DNA of 64,000 bases from Melaminivora jejuensis (lineage in GTDB: Bacteria > Pseudomonadota > Gammaproteobacteria > Burkholderiales > Burkholderiaceae_C): positions 992,001 to 1,056,000 of the forward strand of contig NZ_JACWIJ010000002.1 of assembly GCF_017811175.1 (NCBI RefSeq), read 5' to 3'. The notes beneath the pieces were generated by a model that was given only the letters and a program-made list of their open reading frames with translations, did no database searches and had not been told where the DNA came from. A program made the translations under genes and the position numbers. Below, piece after piece: positions 45,825-52,858 of this stretch (the first letter of the stretch is position 1; each line of letters starts with the position of its first letter).

Positions 45825-46676
45825 ATGACTAAATCTGCGCACGAGAAAAACGGGGAAAAAACCGACTACTTCTCCGCTGGCAAGCCAGTTCACCGGCTGT
45901 CGTATTGTGCTTTTCTGGATGTCTTGGGCTTTTCGGAGAGGATTCGCACCAGCTATAAGGATGGCACCGCGAACGCGCTATTGGAAAGTTTTCATAAAAT
46001 CCTCGCCAAGAGCATTGCACGGCTTAAGGAGAATACCGACGAGTCGATGCTCTATTTCAAGTCGTTCACCGACAACGTGGTACTAGCCCATCCTCGATTC
46101 AGCGACGACATGGAATCGGAGTTCGGATTCACCCTCTGGTCCATCAGGGAATACCAGTTCCAGATGGCGCTCAAAGGCTTTTTCATTCGAGGGGGATTGG
46201 CGGTTGACCAGTTGTTCATGGATGGAAACAGCGTGTACGGCATGGCGTTGTTGACGGCCCATGACCTTGAAAGCAAAGTCGCCGTTAATCCCATCGTTGT
46301 GCTGTGCGACAACACCATGAAGCTGGTTGACAAGCACATCGGCTACTACTCCGGGGAGGCGGCCCCTCAAGTCCGGGATGTTCTGAAAGGCCCGGACGGC
46401 CGTTATTTCTTGAACTATCTGACGGAGTGCATTATTGAGGGTGATGATCGAGAGTATCTCGATGCCAAATCCCTTCGCCGGCACAAGAAGCAGGTCGAAT
46501 CAGCGCTGAAAGCCTATGCCTCAATCCCTACAGTGTTCTCAAAATTCGCATGGCTCGCCGAGTATCACAACTATTTCTGCGACACGGTTTCAGGCTACCC
46601 GGAATACAACGAGGCAATGAAGGTGTCGGCGACAATCTGTTCTGTGCAGTTCCAGCGAATCACCAAGAAAAAGTAG
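45825..46676 (+). CDS. Nucleotidyl-cyclase-like protein of unknown function
   Basis: 283 residues. YCAFLDVLGFSERI, then YFKSFTDNVVLAHP, FIRGGLAVDQLF and YGMALLTAHDLESKVAVNPIVVL resemble the core of class III nucleotide cyclases. FLDxLGF would supply one metal-binding Asp and SFTDN the second, and RGGLxxG-like and ALxxAxxLE segments follow. Substrate-specifying residues cannot be assigned. It follows gajB by 91 bp on the same strand and converges on the DUF1016 gene. It could be an accessory signalling enzyme in the defence cargo, a Pycsar-like cyclase lacking an obvious effector, or a degenerate relative. Neighbourhood role is inference. Confidence 0.5.
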   Translation: MTKSAHEKNGEKTDYFSAGKPVHRLSYCAFLDVLGFSERIRTSYKDGTANALLESFHKILAKSIARLKENTDESMLYFKSFTDNVVLAHPRFSDDMESEFGFTLWSIREYQFQMALKGFFIRGGLAVDQLFMDGNSVYGMALLTAHDLESKVAVNPIVVLCDNTMKLVDKHIGYYSGEAAPQVRDVLKGPDGRYFLNYLTECIIEGDDREYLDAKSLRRHKKQVESALKAYASIPTVFSKFAWLAEYHNYFCDTVSGYPEYNEAMKVSATICSVQFQRITKKK

Positions 46677-46720
46677 GCCTTCGATCGCGGATCCCGCGGG
46701 TTGCACGCCGAGACACCCGG

Positions 46721-47887
46721 TTATTTCTTGCGTGTCTTGGGGATTAGCGTTCCACGAGATTCAAGCAGACGCCGCGTGTTCTCCAGCTCTTTTTGTAGCA
46801 ATTCTGCATCTGGCAGTACGGTGCGGTAGTTCGCCGCCATCACCTTGGTCGGCAAGCCATCCAACGCATACCGCGCCAGGGCATTGCCCTTGTCCGCGCA
46901 CAGAATCAGGCCCACTGGCGGGTTTTCGTCCGGGTAGGCCCAATGCTCCTTGGCATAGTTGCAGTACATGTGCATCTGCCCCACATCGGCATGGTTCAAG
47001 CTGCCCAGCTTCAGGTCGATGATGACCAAGCAGCGCAGCTTGCGATGGAAGAACAGCAGATCGACCCGATACCATGTCTGGTCGATGCGCAAGCGACGTT
47101 GCCGCCCGACGAAGGTGAAGCCTTCCCCGAGTTCCAGCAGGAAGTCTTCCAGCCGCTGGATCAAGGCCGCTTCCAGGTCGGATTCCGAATACTCGTCCTT
47201 GAGGTCGAGGAACTCCAGCACATACGGGTCTTTGATGGCATCGTTGGGCGTGACGGCATCCTCGGGCTTGGCCACCGAACCCTTGACCAGCATTGCCGCC
47301 TTGTCCTTGGACAAGGCAGTGCGCTCGTAGAACTGGCTTCCAATCTGTCGATCGAGCTGGCGCACGCTCCAACCACCGCGCAACGCCTCGGCCTCGTAGA
47401 ACTGACGGGCATGGTCATCCTTGACCGACAGCAGCCGGACATAGGCCGACCACGGCAGAGTGAAGACCTGGGCCAGTTCGGAGAGGTCGAATTTCCGAGA
47501 CGCCGTCTCGGAATTCTCGATGGGCAGTCCGTCTCCAGATTTCCGAGACAGTGTCTCGGAAATTGCTTCAAGGGGGTAAGCGGCGAAGAAGCGCCGCATG
47601 TTCTCCAGGTTGTCCGGGCTGAAACCGCGCCCGAATCGTGCCGTCAGATCGGCGGACAGCCTTGCCATCAACTGCTCGCCGTAGCCAGCCCGTCGCCTGC
47701 CTTTCTGCTCAGCTTCGACGATTCGGCGGCCAATCTCCCAATAGCTGGCCGTCATCAGCGCATTGACGCTGCGCGCCGCTGCCTGACGCGCGGCATCCAG
47801 CAGCTCAACGATGCCGCCGTGGATGCCGGCATAGCCGGCCGGTAAGGCCGCAGGTTTCCGCTTTGCCACGGGCGTCTTCCTTGTCAT
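46721..47887 (-). CDS. DUF1016/YhcG-family PDDEXK nuclease
   Basis: 388 residues. The N-terminal DUF1016 helical domain (SYWEIGRRIVEAEQKGRRRAGYGEQLMARLSADLTARFGRGFSPDNLENMRRFFAAYP) is followed by the nuclease domain (RLRIDQTWYRVDLLFFHRKLRCLVIIDLKLGSLNHADVGQMHMYCNYAKE). It has the D-x(n)-D-x-K core (VDLLFF, IDLKLG). Start ATG 47887 overlaps the integrase stop (ATGA). The variable loop near residues 105-135 is encoded by two near-identical palindromes (ETLSRK and ETASRK). Family members are frequent mobile-element cargo with a suspected role in defence or recombination. Confidence 0.85.
   Translation of the reverse strand: MTRKTPVAKRKPAALPAGYAGIHGGIVELLDAARQAAARSVNALMTASYWEIGRRIVEAEQKGRRRAGYGEQLMARLSADLTARFGRGFSPDNLENMRRFFAAYPLEAISETLSRKSGDGLPIENSETASRKFDLSELAQVFTLPWSAYVRLLSVKDDHARQFYEAEALRGGWSVRQLDRQIGSQFYERTALSKDKAAMLVKGSVAKPEDAVTPNDAIKDPYVLEFLDLKDEYSESDLEAALIQRLEDFLLELGEGFTFVGRQRRLRIDQTWYRVDLLFFHRKLRCLVIIDLKLGSLNHADVGQMHMYCNYAKEHWAYPDENPPVGLILCADKGNALARYALDGLPTKVMAANYRTVLPDAELLQKELENTRRLLESRGTLIPKTRKK
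47493..47563. repeat. Paired palindromes inside the DUF1016 gene
   Basis: TTCCGAGAC-gcc-GTCTCGGAA (47493-47513) and ATTTCCGAGAC-agt-GTCTCGGAAAT (47539-47563) share the same arms. Both lie in frame, encoding S-E-T-x-S-R-K on the gene's strand. I recall ETxSRK repeats in DUF1016 proteins from other bacteria, which would make this a recurrent in-gene repeat. Confidence 0.8.
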
Positions 47888-49083
47888 GCTGTCACCTCCA
47901 TAGAACGGGATGCCCCGGTAATCGCCAGCCGCCGATTCGCCACCAGTTCGGCTGCATCCCGCACCGGCTTGTCCTCGGTATGAACATAGTGCATAAACAT
48001 CGCCACGGTCTTGTGGCCTGTGAGCTTCATGCCCACCTTGGTGGGCACGCCCGAATTGGCAATGTCGGTCGTCGCTCGGTGACGGATACCGTGCGTGCCA
48101 ACGTGCGGCACGCCAGCAGCCTTGAGCACGCGCGTCCAGCCGCCGTAGTGCTCACCGTGGGTCATGTGCCGGGTCGGGTCATTGGGCGACGGCAGGACAT
48201 AGGGGCAGCCTTCCCGACGCGGTGCGGTGGACAGCAGCCGATAGGCTTCCTCACTCATGGGCTTGGAGATGCCGCCGGTCTTGCTGTCAGGCCAGACGAC
48301 GCGGCGCTTTTCCAGATCAATCCAATCCCACTCCAACGGGCAGATTTCGGAGCGGCGGGCGGCGAACTCGAATTGAAGGCGAATCGCCAGCGGGATGACG
48401 TAGTTCTCCAACCCCTCGGCTTCCAGATGCTCCAGGTGACGGAAGATCCGCACCAGTTCATCGTCCACGATGAGCCGGGTTTCCTTGCCGGGCGGGTACA
48501 TCGGGACGTGGCGGCACGGATTGGTGCCGTCCGGGCGCAATCCCCACACTTCGGCCAAGTTAAACATCTTGCGCAGCACGCCGAAGGTACGATTCGCCTC
48601 GGCCTGCTTGTAAGCCAGCTTCTTCATCAGCGCGGCCACGTCCGGGCGCTTCACGTCCTGCACCTTCATCCGGCCCATGATCGGGATGATGCAACGGTCG
48701 ATGACGCCCTGATAGCCGCGCTGCGTGCTGGGCTTGTTGCGCTGCTTGGAGTAGTCCTCCATGAAAGAGTGGCAAAACTCCTTCATGGTCGGAGCCTTGC
48801 GGGCGGCGTTCTTGGCCGCGCTGGGGTCGCCACCCTTGCGTACCTCGGCCAGCCACTCCTGCGCCATTGAGCGTGCCTGATCGACCGTCAGCTCCCCGTA
48901 CTGGCCCAGGGCGGGCTTGCGGCGTTCGCCGGCGTTCGTGCGGTACTGGAGCATGAACACCTTGCGGCCCGCCGGGGTGATCTTGCACATGAAGCCGGGC
49001 ACTACGGTATCCCGCAGTTCGATGGCCTTGTCTTGGGGTTGTGCCGCATCGACTGCGGACTTGGTGAGCTTGATCTTCGCCAT
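47884..49083 (-). CDS. Tn4371-type ICE tyrosine integrase
   Basis: 399 residues, intact. N-terminal arm-binding domain (MAKIKLTKSAVDAAQPQDKAIELRDTVVPGFMCKITPAGRKVF), core-binding domain (~90-190) and catalytic domain. The catalytic residues visible are Arg in FAARRSEICPLEWDW, HGIRH, LTGHKTV and nucleophile Tyr in MHYVHTEDKPV. It differs from the island's dusA integrase and from the broken paralogue at 35087-35758. It is followed immediately by the DUF1016 gene with a 4-bp overlap, so expression of the two is coupled. The ICE end should lie in the 170 bp upstream, but I cannot identify a core site with confidence. Confidence 0.9.
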   Translation of the reverse strand: MAKIKLTKSAVDAAQPQDKAIELRDTVVPGFMCKITPAGRKVFMLQYRTNAGERRKPALGQYGELTVDQARSMAQEWLAEVRKGGDPSAAKNAARKAPTMKEFCHSFMEDYSKQRNKPSTQRGYQGVIDRCIIPIMGRMKVQDVKRPDVAALMKKLAYKQAEANRTFGVLRKMFNLAEVWGLRPDGTNPCRHVPMYPPGKETRLIVDDELVRIFRHLEHLEAEGLENYVIPLAIRLQFEFAARRSEICPLEWDWIDLEKRRVVWPDSKTGGISKPMSEEAYRLLSTAPRREGCPYVLPSPNDPTRHMTHGEHYGGWTRVLKAAGVPHVGTHGIRHRATTDIANSGVPTKVGMKLTGHKTVAMFMHYVHTEDKPVRDAAELVANRRLAITGASRSMEVTA

Positions 49084-49256
49084 GATGACTCCTCGGAAAG
49101 CCCGGTTTCCAAGAGCCGCATGGGAGCCACGCGAGGGGAAGCCGGGTCAAGTTTCGGAAAGCACCGGCATATATTGAACTCGCCTAAGTGATTGATAAAC
49201 CTGCTGTATCGAGCCTTGGCGTAGTCCAGCGAATTGCCGAGCTAGAGTCATCGTGA

Positions 49257-49287
49257 AACAAAAAAACCGCCTCCTGGCGGTTTTTTC
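49257..49287. terminator. Rho-independent terminator, usable on both strands
   Basis: ACCGCC-tcct-GGCGGT stem with seven As before and six Ts after. It directly follows the stop codon of the minus-strand 83-codon gene (49286). The plus-strand T-run also fits. It separates the ICE integrase region from the plasmid-like block. Confidence 0.85.
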
Positions 49288-49537
49288 AATGAGCTTGCTG
49301 CCAAAGCACCCAGCCGGATTTCTTTCCAAGCCCGTTGGTTCTGTGCATTTTGGAAAATGGGATTTCCATCAATGGATGGCCGAAAAGCACGGCGACTTTT
49401 CTTTCTTGATCGATGCTGGAAATTCTTCTGAGACGGCCTTTTTTTCCGGGGGTAATATCCATCCAGGTTTGCCCGGGGGAGATATGAGAAAAGTTCTCAG
49501 CGTGCTGCTTGGAGTGGGTTGTTTTTGGTTTGTCCAT
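49286..49537 (-). CDS. Small protein of unknown function, 83 residues
   Basis: Encodes MDKPKTTHSKQHAENFSH and then GQTWMDITPGKKGRLRRI, SSIDQERKVAVLFG, MEIPFSKMHRTNG. The pattern resembles small beta-rich domains encoded on mobile elements (G-Q-x-W ... R ... I-x-x-I-D ... V-x-V). Overlaps the end of the EAL-like gene by 41 bp and is followed at once by a terminator, which supports it being the last gene of that transcript. No function can be assigned. Confidence 0.5.
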   Translation of the reverse strand: MDKPKTTHSKQHAENFSHISPGQTWMDITPGKKGRLRRISSIDQERKVAVLFGHPLMEIPFSKMHRTNGLGKKSGWVLWQQAH

Positions 49538-50225
49538 CGATCCAAAATCCTTGCATGAAATCCGCGCCGTGCGCGATGGCTTCGTGAGCCAAGAGTTCAC
49601 TGGCAACCAACTCCGCGATGACTTTCCCTGCGTGGAATTTTCTCACCTCCATCGCTATGCGAGGGTCTTCGATCTTGATGAAGTCAGGCGAGAATGCTTG
49701 AATTTCCCTTATTTCCAATTCGGTCAACTTTACATCATCAATGGCGATTTTGGCTCCGCGCCGACGCAGCTCATCAAAAACGTTTCCGATCCGCTCAAAT
49801 ATCGCCGGGCTTTCCAGCAAGTCGTTGCGCTCAACAATTTCGATGACCACCGAGGACAGGTCGGCGCTGCGTGCCGCCTTCAGCCATTGCAGGTGCATCA
49901 GGGAAAAGATTTCTGCATTGCAGTGCGTGGGTATGCCCAAGGTGCGCGATAGCAGCGAGCAAGCCTGCAGGGCGGCGATGTCTTGCGCCAGCAAAGCGGT
50001 TTTTTCTGAAAAATTCAGGGGTTGGCGTGACAGCAGCTCCCAGGAGTGAGGCTGCAGGGTGTGGGGACACACGATGGCTTGTGCCTTGAAGTGCTGGGCA
50101 ACCAGGAAGATTGCTTCGGATGGACAGGCATTGGGGCTGTGGAGTGGTTGTTTTTCTTGGGTGGGCATGGGAGGCTGCGTTGAGGTGAGCGGGAAGGTTT
50201 GCACAAGCCTTGGCCCCTGTTGCAT
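49497..50225 (-). CDS. EAL-like (degenerate c-di-GMP phosphodiesterase fold) protein
   Basis: About 242 residues from ATG 50225; ATG 50168 is an alternative, and neither has a strong ribosome site. The C-terminal ~140 residues show the EAL TIM-barrel pattern (VVIEIVERNDLL, IFERIGNVFDELRRRGAKIAIDD, FIKIE, AELVASELLAHEAIAHGADFMQGFWID). Key catalytic residues are changed: the signature E-A-L is not visible, LELTE is IEIVE, and DDFG is DDVKL. It probably binds rather than hydrolyses a ligand, or acts by protein contact. Such EAL-like genes are common on plasmids and ICEs. Confidence 0.65.
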   Translation of the reverse strand: MQQGPRLVQTFPLTSTQPPMPTQEKQPLHSPNACPSEAIFLVAQHFKAQAIVCPHTLQPHSWELLSRQPLNFSEKTALLAQDIAALQACSLLSRTLGIPTHCNAEIFSLMHLQWLKAARSADLSSVVIEIVERNDLLESPAIFERIGNVFDELRRRGAKIAIDDVKLTELEIREIQAFSPDFIKIEDPRIAMEVRKFHAGKVIAELVASELLAHEAIAHGADFMQGFWIDGQTKNNPLQAAR

Positions 50226-50429
50226 TGAAAAATGGCTTTTGTGGCGCGTCATTTGAGGCACGCAAAACATCCAGGCTCCACTACACTCAAAGAACCGAGC
50301 CTTCGGAATTGTTCGCGCCATTGCTGCAACGGCAGTGGTTGGTGTGCCCTGCCAGGACAAGCCGCACCAAGCCGCCAGACCATGCCTGCGGTCTGCTTCC
50401 CTCTTTCTTTCGTATCGCGCCTTTGCCTG

Positions 50430-50518
50430 GTTGCTCAAAGCCTCTCGCGTGGAAGTTTTGAACAGCCTCGCACCCCTTTCTCAACGCCGCTTTTGTGGCA
50501 TTTTTAAGGGGAACTCTG
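50430..50518 (+). promoter_or_regulatory. Repeated structured 5' leader, copy 1 (before the PemK-like gene)
   Basis: Shares the CTTTCTCAACnCCGC block and terminal hairpin with four further leaders. Here the hairpin is GCCGC-tttt-GTGGC (50486-50499), with a G-T wobble, followed by AAGGGG before ATG 50519. An imperfect CTCAAA/TTTTGA stem lies upstream. It is the most diverged of the five copies. Confidence 0.6.
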
Positions 50519-50911
50519 ATGAAAGAAGTTTTTGCTTTGAACGCCGCCAATCAAACAAGCCCGGAAGCCGGGGAGGTTTGGTTGGCAAAGTTTTCATTTG
50601 AGGAGGGCGGTTCTTACAAGGTTCGCCCCGTGTTGCTTCTGGAGTCGCGGCCTTATGGCTGCAAAGCGGCTTTTGTGGGGACGCAAAAGCTCGACAGCAC
50701 ATCGTCGCGCTGCGATGTGCTGCTCGATGACGAACAGGCCCAGGCCATCGGCCTGCAGAGGGCATCTCGGCTGTGTTTTGACAACCACCGGGTGCTGTCG
50801 CCCGCTGACTTGCTGCGCCCGCTCGGAAAGCTGGGCGTACCTGGGCAAAACCTGCCCGTCGGTAAGTTCAGGGAAATGGCTGAGGCTGTACAGGCCGCTG
50901 GCGTTCTCTGA
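50519..50911 (+). CDS. PemK/MazF-like toxin-family protein
   Basis: 131 residues from ATG 50519. The SH3-like barrel pattern is visible: PEAGEVWLAKFSFEEGGSYKVRPVLLLESR, then AAFVGTQKLDSTS, CFDNHRVLSPADLLRPLGKLG. The G-x-x-x-KxRP motif is that of MazF/PemK endoribonucleases. No antitoxin gene directly precedes or follows, so it may be an orphan or have a regulatory role. It carries the same leader as the four genes downstream on its strand, tying its expression to the plasmid-like block. Confidence 0.7.
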   Translation: MKEVFALNAANQTSPEAGEVWLAKFSFEEGGSYKVRPVLLLESRPYGCKAAFVGTQKLDSTSSRCDVLLDDEQAQAIGLQRASRLCFDNHRVLSPADLLRPLGKLGVPGQNLPVGKFREMAEAVQAAGVL

Positions 50912-50975
50912 CCTGTCCCAATCCTGACTGCCGGCCCGGACACCCTTCTCTTGAGGGGTTGCTCCGGGCTGCAGG

Positions 50976-51488
50976 TCAGATCAGCCCCATGTTGGCGGCT
51001 GTTTCCTTGATTTGCTGGGCGCGATCTTGGGCCTGCGCCTGGCTGGAATAACTTTGGCCTTGCAGGGCTGTGGCCAGCCGCTGCTGTCCGTCGTTGTAGC
51101 TGACCCGGACGGCCCAGCCGGCTTGATGTGCTACGACTTCGATTGCCTCGATGGGTTGGCTCACCCGCAGCCACTGGCGATCACTCTCGCGCAGCAGACC
51201 CGAAAGAAAGCTGTTGTCGAGGTTCTCGATCTGGGCCAGTGCGACCCCTTGGGCGCGACGCTGTGCAGGAGCGGTGATGAGGTCTTCGTACATCTGCGCG
51301 ATGGCGGGCAGATCGTCCCCTGCTTCACAGGCCAGGAGCACTTGTTGCTGCTCGTCGGCTGTTGCACGGATGGCGTGCTGCGCGGCTGGCGGCAGAGCCT
51401 TGAAAACGATGGAGTGGAGGATGCCGCAAGCGTTGATCTCGGGCAGGCCCAGCAGGGCGCGAACGGGGGAGTTGGATGTGCTGTGCAT
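50976..51488 (-). CDS. Unknown protein, 170 residues
   Basis: ATG 51488 (MHSTSNSPVRALLGLPEIN) has AGGAAAG upstream; earlier in-frame codons extend into the leader of the opposite gene and are unlikely to be coding. The product is helical and Gln/Ala-rich (ATADEQQQVLLACEAGDDLPAIAQMYEDLI, QGQSYSSQAQAQDRAQQIKETAANMGLI), probably soluble. No motif is recognised. It is the only minus-strand gene between 50.5 and 55.1 kb and lacks the shared leader. Confidence 0.65.
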   Translation of the reverse strand: MHSTSNSPVRALLGLPEINACGILHSIVFKALPPAAQHAIRATADEQQQVLLACEAGDDLPAIAQMYEDLITAPAQRRAQGVALAQIENLDNSFLSGLLRESDRQWLRVSQPIEAIEVVAHQAGWAVRVSYNDGQQRLATALQGQSYSSQAQAQDRAQQIKETAANMGLI

Positions 51489-51569
51489 GGCTTTCTTTCC
51501 TTTTTGAGGTCGAGCTTCAACGTCGAAGCCAAAAAACCGTGCATCTGGGTTCATTGTAAGGGGCTTCGC

Positions 51570-51669
51570 TGCAAACGCAAATCCCCGTTGTCGGGCGCTA
51601 CCCAAAGTCGGTACTTTGGATAGCTTCTGACCTTTCTCAACACCGCTTTTGCGGAAATGAAAGGTACAC
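51570..51669 (+). promoter_or_regulatory. Repeated structured 5' leader, copy 2 (before the 358-residue gene)
   Basis: A long stem GCTA-CCAAAGT/ACTTTGG-TAGC (51597-51624) is followed by CTTCTGACCTTTCTCAACA and the hairpin CCGC-tttt-GCGG (51643-51654). GAAAGG then precedes ATG 51670. The same order of elements recurs before the genes at 52859, 53850 and 54392, with different bases in the long stem but pairing kept. Confidence 0.75.
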
Positions 51670-52746
51670 ATGGGATCTACTGTTGTGACCGGGAAGAAGG
51701 CTACGGCCTTCAAAACCGATCAGGAAAAAATCGTGTACGTCCTCTTTGAGGAAACGTATGAAAGCAATTGCTACCCTCATGAACCGCATTGGAGCGCGAT
51801 TCATGTGGGAACGATAGACACTGCCTTGCAGCGGATTTTTTCCTCCGCCTCCGCTTGCGAGGGCGGCAGTCTTCGCAGTCGCTCCGGGAGCATCAAGCCC
51901 GAGAGCTATTTTCAAGGCTGGATGAGGGCTTTGAAAAATCCATTTCATTTCACAATGGAAGAGGTGGATCTCAAAATAGGGGATGGATTTTACACTCCTA
52001 TTCAAACGAAGCACGCCGAGGAAGCCCTCAAGAGGCTGGCCAAGGCTGGGATGGCTCAAGATCAAATTGATCTACTGAGGTCTGGTGGTCTTGTCAAAGT
52101 CTCTTTGGACAAGAATGCCGATTTCATTTTGTGCCTTCAGGGGCTGGTTCTTCCCTGGAGAATCGTTCCGGGATATTTTTCCGCCTGCGACAATCCTGCT
52201 CCTGAGTTGGCATACAACCCGGAAGTGAAAAAATCTTGCCCTATCAAAGAAGTCGATCTTTGCGATCCGCGAAGATTGGATGAGTGGATTCTCACCAAAG
52301 ATCACTCTCATCGATGGAGGTGCGCATCCCAGGGATATTCGCTTATATCTGAGTTCGTGAGCGCTTTCTATAGGCATGAACTTGAGTATCCTGGTTCCTT
52401 CTTGAAATCCATCAAGAAATTGAGGGAGGATTTTAAGAACTTCCCGGAAATTGGGCCTGATTGGTCTGCATTTGTCGATGTAGGTCACAGGCTGCATCAG
52501 TCCTGGAAAATTGGTGCCATCGATGATTTCGGGCCGCACCTTCAATTGGGGTGTCCCACGGAGACGGCTCATGGGTATGGTTTTGAAATAAAACCATCCC
52601 ATACGCAAGTATGGGAGAGCCTTTATCGGCTTTTTTGCATTCCTGCCGAAAACGTCTTGTGGATGCCGCCAAAAATTGAGTGCGCCTCTATGGAGAGCTG
52701 CGCTCAATTGGATGATTCAGATCTGAAGCAATTCGATTTGTTCTAA
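51670..52746 (+). CDS. Unknown protein, 358 residues
   Basis: No family is recognised. It begins MGSTVVTGKKATAFKTDQEKIVYVLFEETYESNCY and contains several Cys and Trp residues. It has no membrane segment or Walker motif. A central region (FHFTMEEVDLKIGDGFYTPIQTKHAEEALKRLAKAGM) and a C-terminal acidic tail (QLDDSDLKQFDLF) are notable. The DLF-ending tail resembles short peptide motifs such as the beta-clamp-binding QxxDLF, and QFDLF fits that pattern. If real, this would link the protein to DNA polymerase III clamp; that is inference. It is the second gene with the shared leader. Confidence 0.7.
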   Translation: MGSTVVTGKKATAFKTDQEKIVYVLFEETYESNCYPHEPHWSAIHVGTIDTALQRIFSSASACEGGSLRSRSGSIKPESYFQGWMRALKNPFHFTMEEVDLKIGDGFYTPIQTKHAEEALKRLAKAGMAQDQIDLLRSGGLVKVSLDKNADFILCLQGLVLPWRIVPGYFSACDNPAPELAYNPEVKKSCPIKEVDLCDPRRLDEWILTKDHSHRWRCASQGYSLISEFVSAFYRHELEYPGSFLKSIKKLREDFKNFPEIGPDWSAFVDVGHRLHQSWKIGAIDDFGPHLQLGCPTETAHGYGFEIKPSHTQVWESLYRLFCIPAENVLWMPPKIECASMESCAQLDDSDLKQFDLF

Positions 52747-52749
52747 AAA

Positions 52750-52858
52750 CAAGCCCCTTCGGGGGTTTGTGCCTGCCCTGCTTTGCAGTGAAGGTGGCAG
52801 CCACAAACCTCTTGGGTCTCCTTTTTTTAACACCGCTTTTGCGGAATAGGAGAAGGAA
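52750..52858 (+). promoter_or_regulatory. Repeated structured 5' leader, copy 3 (before the ParB-like gene)
   Basis: AGCCCC-ttc-GGGG hairpin, then a long stem GTTTGTG/CACAAAC (52765-52771 with 52802-52808) containing an inner CTGCC/GGCAG pair. CCTCTTGGGTC and a T-run follow, then AACACCGC-tttt-GCGG (52833-52844) and AGGAGAAGG before ATG 52859. Confidence 0.75.
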
